From: Lagopus muta
Lineage: Eukaryota; Chordata; Aves; Galliformes; Phasianidae
Reading direction: 5' to 3'
Assembly: GCF_023343835.1 (NCBI RefSeq)
Contig: NC_064472.1
Span: 13,259,469-13,323,468, forward strand
Length of the DNA stretch: 64,000 bases
A program made the translations under genes and the position numbers. This document shows, piece by piece, positions 12,601-27,600 of the stretch; the stretch's first letter is position 1, and each line of letters starts with the position of its first letter. The notes under the pieces are model-generated. The model was not told the origin of the DNA and searched no databases. It saw only the letters and a program-made list of their open reading frames with translations.

Positions 12601-15600
12601 AACTATCCAGTTGAACACTGAAGAAAAAACCACCAGTGACATTTTAAGTCTTGATTCTGCTGTAAACTGTAGTGACTTCCTGTGATTAAAAAAATCCCCT
12701 TTTTTTTTTGTAACTTTGGAAGATGTTTCATTTTGCCATCTTATAAGGGCAACAATTTGCTGGCTTTAAGGGGCTCTCTGTAAAGATGGTCAAAATGTTA
12801 TTTTGGCGGGTGTAGTGCTTGTCACTTAGAAAAGTGTTGTGCTATCTTAGACAGCGTGCTTTGCACCTCCACTTTTAATTCTGCCAATATCACATTATCC
12901 AATACGAACAGCTGTGCCGCTGACTAGTTATGCAACATGTTGTAGAACAGAACCCTAATGCGGCCAGCAACACTGCCTTTATGCAAATTACAAATTTTCT
13001 TGCATGCATTATCTTCTCCTTGATTCAGTACAGCTTCCTTTCATTTCTCCCACCATTGCTCAAAATCTTCTCCCAAGCAAAATTCAGAGCACTGGCGACT
13101 TCTACAGACTTCATGTGGGTGGCCATCTGCGCTGACAGGAACCCACTGAAGTCAGCCCAGGTGCAGTTCTCTGAAAGCAACTGTGTGTTGTGGCCTCACA
13201 TGGAGTGATGTCAGTAAAACGGTTTTGTTTCTCTCTTTTATTTTTAAAAAAAAGCCCTGTTTGAACTTTGGATGCTTGTTATTAAACATTAATGTGAGTG
13301 TTATTTTCTGAGTGTAGAAAGCACATGCATCCCACTGATTCCAAGCTGAGGTAAGTATGATCTCAAGAAAATAGATTTAGTGGGGCATGACACAAATTTA
13401 GAATCATAATTCTATGATTCTGAGTTGGAAGGGACTTGCAAGATCTTGAAATGAACTCCTGGCCTCTCATGTGAATACCCAAATATCAAACTCTATGATT
13501 CAGAGTGTTGTTCAAATGCCTCTTGAACTCCAGCAGCTTGGGGCTGTGCCTGCTGCCTTGTGCAGCCTGTTCCATGCCCACCACCCTCTGGTGCAGAGCC
13601 TTTTCCTAACATTCCTCTGACGCCCCCCTGATGCAGCTCCATGCCCTCCCTAGAGCCCTTTTGCTGTCACCAGAGAGAAGTTGACATTTGTACCTGAGTG
13701 CCATGTATTCATAGGCCCAGACTGGAATTTTTTGAAACCCATCTTCAGTGGAAAGGAGTAATAAATTTGCCTCAGCAGTGCACTTGTATCTGCAGGGGTG
13801 TTGCCAGGATAAAATGAAAATCTCTAATCAATAGCCAGGCAATCCATAACATTCATGCAGGAATGATGGGCTGTCTAAATCCTTCCCGTACATGCGAAGA
13901 ACTGCTGCATCTGAGGTGAGTATTTCAGCCTCGTATATAAAGTTATTTTGTGCCCAATTAATACTTTTTAATGAAAAAAAAAAAACAAAAACAGTACAGT
14001 AGCTTTCATGGGAAAATATGGTGGTCAAAAAATTGAAGAAAAAAAAAAGAAAGCTGTGAACTGATGCTTTTGAGAAAGCCAAGTTCAAAATCCTGGTTTC
14101 AGTCAGTAAATACAAGTTTTCTGCACCCCAGCCAGATGTCCTTAGCACATCTTAAACAGTTGCCATGAATAAAGCTTCTCTCCACAAAAAGACACTATAA
14201 AGCTCAAGTTTTGCTCTAGTACAGATTTAAAAAACAAACAAAAATAAACAAGCAAAAAAACAAAACAAACAAACAAACAAACAAAAAAACCAACAACACC
14301 CCAAAAGGTTAGATCTCAAAAATCCATCCTAATGAATGAGAAAGTCTTCTCCATTTCCTTCACTATCTCCGTTTTTACTCAGTCTATAAATCACAGCAGA
14401 GAATAAAGCTGCTATTTGTCAGGAAAAAGTAATGAGCAGAAAGAATTAGTGCTTTTCAGTCCTGAAATGACAGATAAAAGAAAATAAGAAAATAAGAAAA
14501 AGCAGTTTGGTTAAACTGCCTTTCCGAAGCAGGTAGGTTTTGTCATTCAAGTTTCCAAGAAACCCAGTAGTAATGAATAACTGTCAAACTGAAAATTAGT
14601 TTTTTTAGGATTTGCTCCAGAACACCGGGTCTCTCCACCAAAAGTATTCTGCATAGTCTATATACTCTACTATTCTGGTCACAAAGAAATGACCTGCATT
14701 TAAAAAAGCCAAACATAACATCAAAGTTCACGTTAGCTCTTTGGAGGAGGACTGAAGGTCAATGTCAGCATGAACGGATTTGTATTTACATCATATCTCA
14801 ATCTTCCACTCCTGATCTGGTCCAGAGCATATAATAGAAAAGGCTGTGGCTGATCTCTCAGTTCTACTTAGTTGTGTTTGTGATTTATAACGTATCTGGA
14901 GTGCAACCTGTACCACCACACTGGGCAGGTCCATCTTTTGGCCCCGTAACCAGTGCAGTTTATCCAAGCAAATGGCTGTACTCCCACTGGTCAGTGACAA
15001 CTGGAGATTCTCCTTCTAGCAGAAGCTCTGACATTATCTTCATAGCCGCATTCATGTGATCAATTCATTTGAAATACAGAGTAATATTTCTAGCTTTCAA
15101 TTTAAGAAAGAGAATGAAAAAAACCAACACTTGTCACTACAAGAAGTGAAAGTAAACAAGAAAACAAAATAAAGCAACAATCCGGATATTTTCTCCATTA
15201 ATTGGTTAGAAGTAAAATTGAAAATTATTTTTTTTAAATTATTTACAATTTTGTGCTTCAGCCTTGGTCAGGATTACTCAAAGTTTTAGCTATTAAAGCT
15301 CATGTTGCTTTTGTTTAATCAAAACATTTGCAAGTACTCATTGCTGAAAATGCTGCTTTTCCATTGTGAAATTTTTCTGGGCAATGAATGGACAGTCGTT
15401 CTTAACAATGCTCTATGCTGAAGAGATGGCTGTTCAAACTGTTATGAATTGATATATTTCTTTTAAAGAGACACAAATTTATATCATCTCAAGACCTGGC
15501 CCTGGTAACGAGTTTGAGAGAGCATTTCCTTAAACACAGGATGACAGAGGGAAACCAGAATATAGCAGAATCTTCACATCATAGACTCATAGAATGGTCT

Positions 15601-18600
15601 GGGTTGAAGAGGACCATAATGATCATCCAGTTTCAACCCCACCTCCACATGCAGGGCTGCCAGCGGCTAGACGAGGCTGTCCAGAGCCACAGCTGACAAG
15701 ACAGTACATTTTATGTTACTGATAAACTCCTTCTTTTTGAATAGCAGAAAATAGTAATAATTATATATAGCTACATGCATGCTCTATCGTGGCCTTTTGT
15801 CTTCATATAAACTCTGATAATTTTCATCTGATCGTGGCACTTTTAATTTGATCTGTCTCACAAAACCCAGTCTGGAGTGCATTCAGAACTGCCAAAACGC
15901 AAGTAATGCTGTAATCTAAACACAGAAAGCACAAGTAAAATTTTATATCAAGTAATTGACATCAATTTACCTGATGGTTGTGGATTTCTTTAGAGCATCT
16001 GTTTTCAGCTTCATCAGATGCTGAATCATGTAATTGAGCATATCTCTTTCCTACTTAGCATATTTGAAATTTAAGAATCTAAGTTTGATCTGTTTAATTA
16101 ACCTAAGAAAGATGCTTAAAATAGACTCATGTAGTTAATGTGAAATGACCCCCACTGTCAGAAACAACCTAGCTGTGTGTTTTACATGACACAATTTGTA
16201 GTGGAACATAACTGCATAAAATGACTTGAGCTAAAAAATATTTGTGAGGCCTGAGTATATCCTTTGCTTCCCAAACTCAATGTAGGTAATAGTGCATTAA
16301 GAAAAACAAGTAAACGAAACAAAAAACAAAACAAATAAGTGAAAAAAAAAAGCCCTCAAAATTTAACAGAAGAGCAATTTTTTTTTGTTTCTATCCTTGA
16401 TTCCCCTACATGTACTGCATTCTCCTGGACACATAAAGCTTAAAACTTTGATTTTAAAAATATGATCAGAATTTTTTATGTGATCATAATTCCCAGTACC
16501 TGGTCATATGACAAAAAAGAGAGAGAGCCCCCTCAGCTGCCCTACAACTTGGAATAAAAGCATGGCAATTGGCATCCCCCCCTCCTGCTGGAGGTGAAGA
16601 CAGCTGATTAGGTCGTGCCAAGGACTACCTGAAATGCACTGGGGGAAAAAACCTTGACCTAAAACTTTTAAGAACAGGTGTTTTAAAAGAAAATTAAGGA
16701 CATGCAGAACATCTGAAAAACTGACCTCTCCTTCAAGGAGGTGACAGCAGATTTCTGGGTCTAACTTTAAGAAGAACCATCTTAGATAAATTAGATTTTC
16801 AGACACAGCTTTTTTTTTTTTTTTTTTTTCCTCTTCAACTTGTCACACATGGTGAAAGGAACTTGTTGAAGTAGAAGCAGAAGTAGAGAGAGTCATGGCA
16901 ATTACTTTTCTTCACAGAATCACAGAATTGTAGGGGTTGGAAGGGACCTCCAGAGATCATCGAGTCCAACCCCCCTGCCAAAGCAGGTTCCCTACAGCAG
17001 GTCGCACAGGTAGGCATCCAGGCAGGTCTTGAACATCTCCAGAGAAGGAGACTCCACCACCTCCCTGGGCAGCCTGTTCCAGTGCTCCATCACCTCACTG
17101 TAAAGAAGTTCTTGCGCACATTTGTGCAGAACTTCCTATGCTGCAGTTTCCGGCCATTTCCCCTTGTCCTGTCTCCATTCACCACTGAAATGCACATACT
17201 CCTATATATTTTAAATTTATTCACAGTCTATTATCACACGCAAAGCAATCTCAAGTTTTACAGAAATATATTAATATTTGTGCCTGGATTACAACTACAA
17301 GAAATTTTGAAGTCTTGGCTCTTCATAAAAACAGTGATGCAGAGCCTCAGATGCTACAAACTTCTATGCTATTGAAATCACACAAATCTAATAGAAACTA
17401 CAAAGTGAAGGAGATGCTTATAGGATCTAGATTCAGATTTGGGTATGAGATCTATGCAGTTCCACTTGGGAGTGATTGATTCTGTAATCTTGCAAAGTGT
17501 TCTAACATGCACGGTATTCTAATATTCTGAACACTATAAAACTCAGTGGCTTATAGGGTCATGTGGTTAGTCACTGTGAATGTCAAAGAAGAAAAAAATG
17601 TATGGTTACAACAGGTTTACTATCACTTAGATATCAAGATGTGCTCAGGAAGTTCATTTGAGAACAGAACAGAGTACATCAACACCTCAGTTATAGGAAG
17701 TAACTATCCAGTGTCCATTGTGAAAAGCACTTAGACTCGCTGCTACGAGTTACAGCTACATCTAAGCAGTTTTGAAAAACAAATAAACCCGATACAGAAA
17801 ATATTCCTTCTACACTATATGTTGCTGAGATAGAAAGAATATAATTTTAATTTCTGTCCTGCCCAGAAGAGGCAAAAGCATATACTAAGGCTTTAAAGGG
17901 CTGTCTGATGCCCACAGGTCTTGTGTCATTTTCAAACAGAAGGGAGGATTCCACCTGCAATGAATTGGGTGCTGAATGGGTAGAAAAGAAATAAAAGCAA
18001 GAACAGAGAGGACTCACTGTCTCTTGGGATGCTCTTCTGGAACCTTTCCAGGTCCACGCTGGGTGGTCGGCTGGGCTTCTGTGGGGGCTGGCCCAGCTTG
18101 AACAGCGGGGGCAAAGACTTCCGTTTCGGGGCTCCTGAGCTCCTATCCCAGTCATCCTTCTCTTCTGACCCACCCAACGATTTTCCTGCAGCAAACGCTG
18201 TGTTTGTTTTATGGAACTTGGGAGGAGATAAACCAGATTCTTCCTGGATGATTTTGTTCAGAAAGATATTCCTGGAGGCACTCACTCCCTTTTCTTCAGT
18301 CTTTTCCTCTGCACTTTTGGGAGTGCCTTGAGATGCACTGGACCAGTGGCCAGTAGGTTTCAGAGCCATGTTAGAAAAATGACTGCCTACAGTTTCTGCA
18401 GCGCACTTACTATTTTCATCCATTTCCTTTGTTGCTTTAAATGAGTGCATATTTGGTCTAGGGCCTCCTAGACCTTTATGTGGGAAAGCATTTTTACTTG
18501 AGGTGTCTTTGCTGTGGGAAACTGTAAGGTTTACAGGAGGCTTCTGTGCAAGAGCTGGTTTGGAGAAAGAAGGCTTAGGATCATTTTCTTGTGTTGCAGA

Positions 18601-21600
18601 CATGAACTTTTCCTTAACTCCAGCTACTTTTGAAAATGATGCTTTTTCTTCACTCTCTTGTGCTTCAGAATTAAAATTTGGCTTTGTTCCCAGAGGCCTT
18701 TTTTCCTTCTCTTGAGGAGCTGAATTAAGAAGCTTGTTCCCTGCAGGTTTTGGATACAGAGATTTCAGTTCTTCTTTTGCCAAGTCACTGCTTTTAGTAG
18801 GGGTTTTAGTGTATCCAGCTTTTCCATCACTTTCCCTATTAGTTGCCTGAAGGTGAACCCCAAACCTTTGCCCAACTGGTTTCAAATATGGGGGCTTTGG
18901 ATCCTTCTCTGTCTTATCTTCGGTTGAAGGCTTGACTGCCAGAGGAGGCTTAGGATGAGCAGGTTTTTGAGAAACACTGGGTCCTGAAGGAGAAGCTGCA
19001 TTTCCTTGACTTGCAAATTTCTCAAATACTGCTTTCCTTGTTTGTAATCCTGAATGGGTTGGTTGTCCTGTGACTTTAGAGAGTCGAATGTTACCAGAAA
19101 CATCCTCTGAAGGGCTGTTACCCACGTTAAACTTCGCCATGAGTGACTTCACATCTGCCTTTCCATCCTATGGGCATAGAGAAATAACAAAGAAAAAGAA
19201 ACAATGAGAAAGTGTCAGTTGAAATGTTCACACATACTGTACTTTAAAGAATTTCCTGGTCTGAGGCTTGTAGTACTGCTGATTGGCTGTGGAGATATTG
19301 TAGCACATCTTCCTGTAGGGTTAGAAAAGCTAAGCACTTTGTTGCATTCCTGCTGTGGTTATATAATCTTCTAAATTTTTCACGACAGGTTCTGCATTCA
19401 GACAGTGATCATTCAGCTCTTTTTGTTCATAGCATGATTTCTGATTATTTCTGGAACCAGGAAGTAAACAGCTGGTATATATTTACATGAAGATATCCAC
19501 AACTTCAAAATTAAAGTATTCCAAAAGATATGAGTATCCTGTGCTTAGAAAAATAGAATATATTGGAACCTGGACAGTACGTCAAAATGGTGTTATTCAT
19601 ACCAGATCTTTGGAGAACTGAAAGTTGCATAAACAGAAAGTCTTCTGTTTTGGAGAGATTGTGCGACAGATTTTCTTTCCCTTCTCAGCAATTTGCTTTC
19701 CTACTGCCCTCCACCTTCCCCTGCTTTGTCCTTGTTTCTGTTCTCCATTTTATATCTGATAAACACTGTACATGGGTAGACTGAAAGTGAAAATTTATGG
19801 AGTAAAATGGGAAGAAACGACAACCAGTAAGCAAAGATACTGTAAAAGGAAGAAGATGAAGAGTTCAAAGTGAGTAAAATTCAGTTTCATTAGAAAATGT
19901 TTTAATTGGACAGCTCTATTTAAGACCTTTGAGGATCAGCCTTCGATATGAACTGAGAGCAAAAGCTGAATACAGTTTGACTCAGTGCAGTTGTTACACA
20001 GTTCAGTGGAAGATTTGAGCAAAGAGAAGTGAGGTAGTCACACCACAATGGCCTGGGTCCACTCTTGTGTTATAGTTGTCACCAGCAGCAGGGGCTACTC
20101 CTTTGCAAGCAATAAGTAGTGTCAGAACTGATTCATAGCTTGTACTAAGTGAGATCCATTTTATGCAGGAAGGTCAAAATGTAAAACTAATGTTATGAAG
20201 CAGGGATATTAGAGCTAGTAACTGCCCTAAATTCTCTGTTTAGAAACAAAGATTATCACTATCCAGTACAGTACATAATGGTCTAAAAGAATATTTTAAA
20301 GTAAGATCAGCAAATGAATTATGTCTTCAGCCAGTACGGTTTCAGTGAGCACTTAGTAATTTTTTAACTTCATTAACAAGATTTTCTGAACTGTGGTTGT
20401 CTACTCCTTTTGCCTTCTGTTTGGTTCTGTCATGCTATGAATTTCCTGATAAGCTGGAGTAGTTTCACTTGTGACTTCTGCAACATAAATTTAACTTTCT
20501 CAGTCTTTCAATACCACCAAGAAATTCAGTCTTACCAAACTATATTGCACTACAGAGCTACTTAAAAGAAAAGCAGCCAAAACAGTTTGAAACCTATCCC
20601 CAGAGTACTCGATTATCTCTTTTTCTCTTGTAGGAAAGGGAGGAAATGCATATGTACTATGGAGATTATCAGGCTTAAGCTATCTACTGCTGGTTGCTAT
20701 ACGTGTGCTCAAACACACACACAATCACACTACATAGATACATAAATATATATCACTAATCATTCAAGATTTCTCACATAAAACCTCACAAAGCACTGAT
20801 TTTACCCACATAATGAGAAAATTAGGCTGATTTCAGTGCCAGAAAGAGTAACAAAAACTTCTGGTTTTGATCTCTTGAATCAGATGCTTTTTGTTTGTTT
20901 GTTTGTTTGTTTTTTGACTTCAGTAGCAAAATCTAAACCATCAAAAATACAGTGTTTTAAATATTCAGAACTTGTAAATGACAATCTAATCAATAGCTTG
21001 GCCATCTCAGAAGCTTATTTCTTTTGAAAGTTATAGGAATAATTTGGTTCTTCTTTCTTCCATTTGTAATTAATGAAAGCATTCTGTACGAAGCTACAGT
21101 AAAGTGAATGTTTGGGATAACAGACATTCAGCACGTAAACCTTTCAGAGGTTGGAAATAGGGATTTTAAGAAAGTTTTCCTGTTGTAATGTGCAGTTTCT
21201 GAGAACTTTTCTATATCCTGGCAATAACAAGATCAATTACATTCATACAGGTTTTCAAAGGCATTAAACAATCCACTACTGCCCTGTCAGGACTGTTTAT
21301 TTTCTGTAAGGACTACCTACATCAAAACATTTGTTTTTAAAAATGCCTTCCTGGCACTGTGAATAGATTTCAAACATTGTCCTTATCAAACAGATGTACT
21401 CATAAAAAACAAGCTCCTGGAGATGTAGAGGGGCTTACAATCAGCAACATAACCTCTCTCACTCACTGTGAGCTCAGTAGTGAGGGTAGCACTCTAAGAA
21501 TCAAAGGAGAGTAAGAAACTGAGAAATCTTTCTGCGTCTCTATAATGCATATAATCATTCCCTGGTTTAACAAACGTATAACAAGAGCCATATTGAGGAT

Positions 21601-24600
21601 TCTAAGGTAAGATCTAACTGTCAGTTAGACAGATGGAGAATCTTTTATTAGTGATTTCTGCTGTTCCTGCATTTCCCTCCCCAGAAGGGACAACAGTTAC
21701 CTCTTCCATTAGCATATACAATATGTTGTACTTAATGAAACAGGAACTTGAAAAGATTGTGAAACTGGATTAAGTTTACCCCATCTTTCCTACCCAAAGT
21801 GCAATGTGCATGTTAGACAGAGGAGTCTCATGCAAGAAGTACTTAGGTAATATTCTAACTTTCTGTTTGCATTCTCTTAGACTCAGTACAACATTCACCT
21901 TTTGAACTGGGTCACAAAGATGGTGAAGGGCCTGGAGTATTGCCCCTATGAAGAAAGGCTGAGTAAACTGGGTCTGTTCAGCCTTGAGAAAAGAAGACTG
22001 AGAGGGGACCTGATCCAGGTCTATAAGTATCTGAGGTGTGGGGGGCAGAGGGGCAAGGCCAGACTCCTTTCAGCTGTACGTGGAGACAGGACAAGGGGAA
22101 ATGGCCGGAAACTGCAGCATAGGAAGTTCCACACAAATGTGTGCAAGAACTTCTTTACAGTGAGGTGACGGAGCACTGGAACAGGCTGCCCAGGGAGGTG
22201 GTGGAGTCTCCTTCTCTGGAGATGTTCAAGACCTGCCTGGATGCCGACCTGTGCGACCTGCTGTAGGGAACCTGCTTTGGCAGGGGGGTTGGACTCGATG
22301 ATCTCTGGAGGTCCCTTCCAACCCCTACAATTCTGTGATTCTGTGAACTGCTGGAAGCAGCACAAGGTACACAGTAACAATTCCTTTGCAAGGAGATGGA
22401 TGCATTTAAATGTGCTTGACTCATATCTAGAAAAATACTTTGGTTTTGATTCCCAGGTGTTAATCAAGGAGATTTGCATGAGTGTGCTTTCCCATTTTCC
22501 AGTTCCTTCAGATAGGACCCATGCAGATATGAAGATACATTTGCACAGAATTCTTCAAAGAGTAGATTACATTTACATTTCAATGTACAAGTGCAATTCT
22601 CCATTATTTACAATATATATATTTTTTTTCAAAATAACAGTACAATGAGAACACAGCAAAAGTAAAAATTCCAAATTATTTTCTCTGAAAATGTCAGTCT
22701 GAACTGGCAGTTTGATTAAAAACAAAACAAAAATAAATATATATTATTTCATTTCCATCTTGATGAAGCCAAAAGAGTTTTTCACTTCAGCTTCCCACAG
22801 TGGTTGCTTTTTCTTTGAGTCAATAGCACCACTGGATCAATGAAGGCAACAATAGATGTGCACATATGGTTTTTGGTTCAACAAATAAAATGTGTGTTAC
22901 TGTAGCATGTACAAGTTTACAAGGCTATCACTTTAAGAGAAAAAGCATGCATATATGTAAACTCTGTTATTGTGAAAAAAAAATTACAAAAGCTGCTAAC
23001 CACTGAAGGAATTGAGCTCTAATCCATGGACAAGATATAATGCATAAGGTATGGGGAAAAAAAGGTAAAGAAAATGAGTAATGCAAATTAAAGATAAATA
23101 CAGATCTGAAAGTCAGTTGGCAACATAAAAGCCTAATTTAGGTTCTACAGAAGTGTATGGATTGAGGGATTTTAGCTATTTGCATAAAATTCTAGTATTC
23201 TATATTAATGATAAATTTTGCTTGACCATTTCTTTTTCCAGACAGAGAGATTTCAAAATTACCAGTTGTACAGCAATTGGCAAAAAAATAACAATTTTTT
23301 ATTTTTGGAAGGGACAAATAATTTTCAATTTACTTGTCTTGACTCTGGTTGTAATAATTAGTTAAATAAAACTTCTTTTAATTAAGAGTTCAACATTTGG
23401 AAAGTGGAGTCAAGATATTGCAGTGTTCTGTACCTACAGATGTACACAGCAGAAGTGTGAAAAATAAGCAGAAAGACAGCATCTGCTCAAATAGAAAGAA
23501 TGGCAGATACAGTGCTTGTAGAGTAATGAGCCCAATATTTCAGATTGGAAATATTGAAAGGGCCAGCAGTTATTCTCTTTGCTTTTCTTGAAAGGCTGAC
23601 CTTTCAACAGGTCTGCAGGACAGGATAGATGGAAATCTATGGGATTCCTTGGAGAAAGGTCAACAGCCTTTTTGTCTCCTTGATAAAATCTTTTAAAGTA
23701 TCTGATGCCAGCAAATGAAAGTAGCACATCCACACAGACATGCGGTTATCAAACTGAGACAACCTGATTACACAGTATTCTGTATCTTTTCCACAGTGTA
23801 TTCCACTAAACCTCTTTTGTCCCTCTCTTGTAATGTTTTCTCATCTGTCCCGCAATCCTAAGACCAAATACACAATGTTGCAGAAAAATGAGAACAGTGT
23901 AATGCTTCCATTCCATTCTGTGTACAGCAACTACCTTTCAAGAATCTTTAATTTGACTCTGATCATTCTAATAAAGCTAATTGAACTTGTCTGAATCTGA
24001 AGGAAAAAAGAAACCTCAAGCTCTTGGCACTGTAAAGATCCTACCACTACTTCTAGAATTTCAAGATCCTGTATGACTTTAAAGAACATTTTGTGCAGTG
24101 TTAAGACATTAATTACTGTTCTGAAGCTCTACTGGAAAGAAAAATATCTTCCATGACCCACTACAAAAAATACTTGCAGTCTTTTTAGTATCTCTCATAT
24201 ACACTGACATTCAATGATATCTCAATTCAAAGTATGATATATGTAAAGAAAAAATACCTCCAAACCAACAGCCACAAATAATACAAAAAGATTAAGCTGA
24301 GTTGTAGCTAGATGATTTATAATTCTATCTAGAAAATAATTGCCTCTAATTGCCTCTCATTTCTCTTAGTCTTCAAAATGCAAATGTAACTTAAAGTAGG
24401 GCTGCCTTTAGTAAAAACTCAGGCAACCAAACACAAACCTTAGAGAGAGAAAAGACAGTTTCGTCAACTTGGCAACTTTTCAGCTGGACAATTATTTGCG
24501 AGAAAATTTTACAATAGAATTTCTACATGTACAAGGTCATATATAATATCTTGCACTGTTTATATATTTTTTTCCTTGAACTTTGTGCTTTTATTTATTA

Positions 24601-27600
24601 GATAAACAAGTACAACAATTTACCTGGACTTCCCAAAGCTCTCCAATATTTTGATACAAGCAGAAAAACGAGCTCCCTCAATGAGACAATCCACGGAGTC
24701 TGTCACATTAGCAGCCTATTGTGTTTGCTAAGAGGAGTTCTCAGAGAGTTTGCCTAAGAGAGGCTTTGCCTGTGGTTTTCATTATCATGACCAGTAGAAA
24801 AAAAGCTGCTGTCCTCAGGATATTAGGTAAGAAGTGGCAGAGGAAAAGGGAACTAAAATGTGTTCAGGCTGGCTGTTGCCACCGGCTATATTCATTACAC
24901 GATATCTTAAGAGCAGTGTGAGCTCCAGCACTGCATTTGCACCACATTGCCATATTGGTACGTACAAGCTTGAATTTTAGAGAACAGTATTTAAGGAAAT
25001 ATTTGTGGGAAGTAAAATTGTAAAGGAAGCATATGGACCTCTTGGGTCATGAAGTCTAACCACCTGCTGCCAAAAAGAATCACTGCATCCATTCCTAGTC
25101 ATCCACCGAAGATGTCAGCTAAGGTGTTGTTTTGCTCCCACTCTTGCCAGTAGTTTCTCAAGACATTCTGCTGGCCATTTTTTCTAAAGCTTTCGCTTTA
25201 ACAGAGTTTTTGTTGTTGTTGTTTTAAAATTATGATCATAATCCTTTTTTTTTCTTTTTTTTTTTTCCCCTCACCCTTTCGCCTCTCAGTTTACTGCAAA
25301 AATCAAAGACTTTGGTATGATATAGAATAAGAAAGATACTGAGAAAACGAGTTTTATGAGGAACTCCAAACCTGCTGAAGATAAATCCAAAACATAAGGC
25401 ACAACCCTCTGCTAAATACAGCTCAGTGAACTTTCTGGAGCTCTGCATGGTAATGAGATTGCAGATGAAAAAAATTGTCTTCAAGCTTCACTAGATGTTG
25501 TTTGCTTCTTCCTCATTATTCATCACTTCTTCTTCTGTGCATTTTTTTTTTAATTTTTTGAATGCCCAATTAAAGCACTGGAGGTGCTTGGCATTTCTGG
25601 ATTAGTTGTGCAAACATTTCTATTTTAGCTAGTTCAGAAGACTATTAGCGTGTTGGAGAAGGCTTATTTGAGACAAAAATACTACTACTTTCTCTGTATT
25701 TGTCACTTGCCAATGAAAACAGTTTTCAAAAATTACATCAATTTTTTTTTCTTAGTGGGAGAAATGCAGTTCTGAGCAATATTCTTCATGCTATTCATTC
25801 TGCTATGCCCTGTATTTGATTTATAAACTCATATTTATTTGTGAAAATACACATTGATCACAAGTGATGAAGCTTTTATCATTAGTCTTACAGCAGATTG
25901 GACTTTGTAACTTGCTATTCTATTTGGCAGACTGCACAACTGTTTTACAGTGCTATATGTAACAATATATAGTCATTTCGCACTGGTAAACTACTGTTAC
26001 TACTGTTACTACTGGTAAACTACAAGTTATGGCTCACATTATCAGGCAAATCATACAGCGATCAAAGAATGAACTCCTCTTGGAAGCTCTGAGTGCTAGA
26101 GAGTTCCTGCCTTCTCTTTCATCCACTGCACAGTTGTAAAGACGTTCCTAATTGATAGAAGGCTGCTGAGAAAATGAATTGCAACAAAAACACTGAAAAT
26201 CACAGTTCAGGCTGCAAAAGTGCTGTGAACGTTGCTCATCTACAATATGTATGATTCATTTTATACTTGCAGGTGCAACGGCTTCCTGGATCCCCTCTAT
26301 TTCTTCCACATAGAGTGGTGTATGTTTCTGAGTACTTTGGGGAAATTAGTTTTTCTTTATCTGAAGAAAGAATGTGAAGGAATTAGTATTTTAAGGAACA
26401 TGACCTGCAAGCCTGAAAGCACACTGGAGCTGTTTTGTACTACTACTACTTTCCGCAAAAACAGAAGCAGAAGCAGCAATAAGAACTTCACAGATTTAAG
26501 CATGACAAACATATCAAATAAAGACGCTATCTTCTTGTATAGAAGCATGCCATTCCAGAATTGGTGTAGACCAAAACTGGCATCTACAGCCCAGTATAAC
26601 AGTGACTTTCCAAAAGTCTCAAGTGCAAAATTTATCACTGCAGTCTTATGTGCTTTTTGTTAATAGAGCATTTACTCAAATTTTGGTTTCCACATATCTT
26701 TTGGAAAAATGTCTACTTACTAATTTATTTTGTCATAATCAGACAAAAGATAAAAGGGGAAAAAAGTTGCCTCTGACTTGCTCTGCTTTAAGATGCTTTA
26801 AGTTTATTTTTTAAGGCAACTTTCATACATTGTTGTTCACCCTACAGTGGCAGTCAGTTGCAACTGTCTGAACGGCTTTGGGCTTCCAGGTCAGTGCTCA
26901 CAAAGAATGTCACAGTCATGATCTTGTTACAGCCACGGCTGTGTTGGTATCTTTACTTGGTATGCTGTGAACTGGAGAAGTGAAATTCTATTAAGAAAAA
27001 AAAAAAAACATAACTTTTTTGCTTTCCATGTTGTTTTAGCATGCTTCATTTCGCTGATCTTAGTGATCAATGTGATTCCAAAGCAGGTCTGATAGCATAA
27101 CAGAATCGGCTGTGGAGACTGGAGGAAGATTGGGAGATGAGCAACACAGAAATTATTTTTTGGCCAGGTAATCCTTAAACCACATCTACAAAATGTTCAT
27201 GGGAGAGCCCTTTCAGACAGGTGCACTAATATCAATAAAGCAAGCCTGGCAGTCCCCTTCCTAGGTCAGAAGTAGTTGTTCCATCTGTAATGTAAAATGC
27301 ATGCAGATATGTGGAGTGCTTAATAAAAACAAGTCAGTTTTTCCGAGAAGCCTGTCTTTCAATCTCCTCATAACTCCCGTAGGTCTTTTGCCACCTAGTG
27401 GCAGACCAAGTTCAGCAGAAGAGATGATGTATTTTTCCTGCTGAAAATCAGTTGCATGTTCCTGTTCTCAGAGGGTTAGTCTGTCTAGTTTCATGCCACT
27501 CCTGGAAGATAACACTTCAACAATTCTACCACAGTCAGAAGACGAGGCAATGAGTTAATACGCCTGCTTAGCACTGCTATGCCAATCCTGGGAGCTGCGC

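Larger units (their letters stand above)
541..18017 (-). other. FYB1: FYB1 intron 2
   Basis: This is the 17.5 kb intron between the GTGAGT donor after exon 2 and the TTTTCAG acceptor of exon 3. It holds a trinucleotide microsatellite, a TCTA repeat, one LTR remnant, six CR1 copies and a diverged direct-repeat pair, each listed separately. The remaining blocks (617-3784, 3814-5412, 5516-8384, 10901-13400, 13681-15577, 15694-16809, 17193-18017) are AT-rich single-copy-looking DNA. I see no coding exon or RNA gene there; the open frames are short and lack splice sites or recognisable domains. Confidence 0.85.

Noticed and set aside
17847..18331. Minus frame 17847-18194 and plus frame 18029-18331
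   Set aside because: Shadow frames overlapping FYB1 exon 2, which has clear homology in its own frame.
22021..22479. 152-codon minus-strand frame and similar frames at 30503-30796 and 35766-36110
   Set aside because: They are antisense readings of CR1 elements and repeat the same peptides in every copy. Not genes.
25025..25130. Possible old CR1 ('cctcttgggtcatgaagtc')
   Set aside because: The resemblance covers about 25 bp only and the rest does not follow the CR1 consensus.
26232..26663. 143-codon plus-strand open frame in FYB1 intron 1
   Set aside because: No recognisable domain, no splice or promoter context, and an AT-rich composition-driven sequence. A frame of this length is expected by chance in 64 kb read in six frames.
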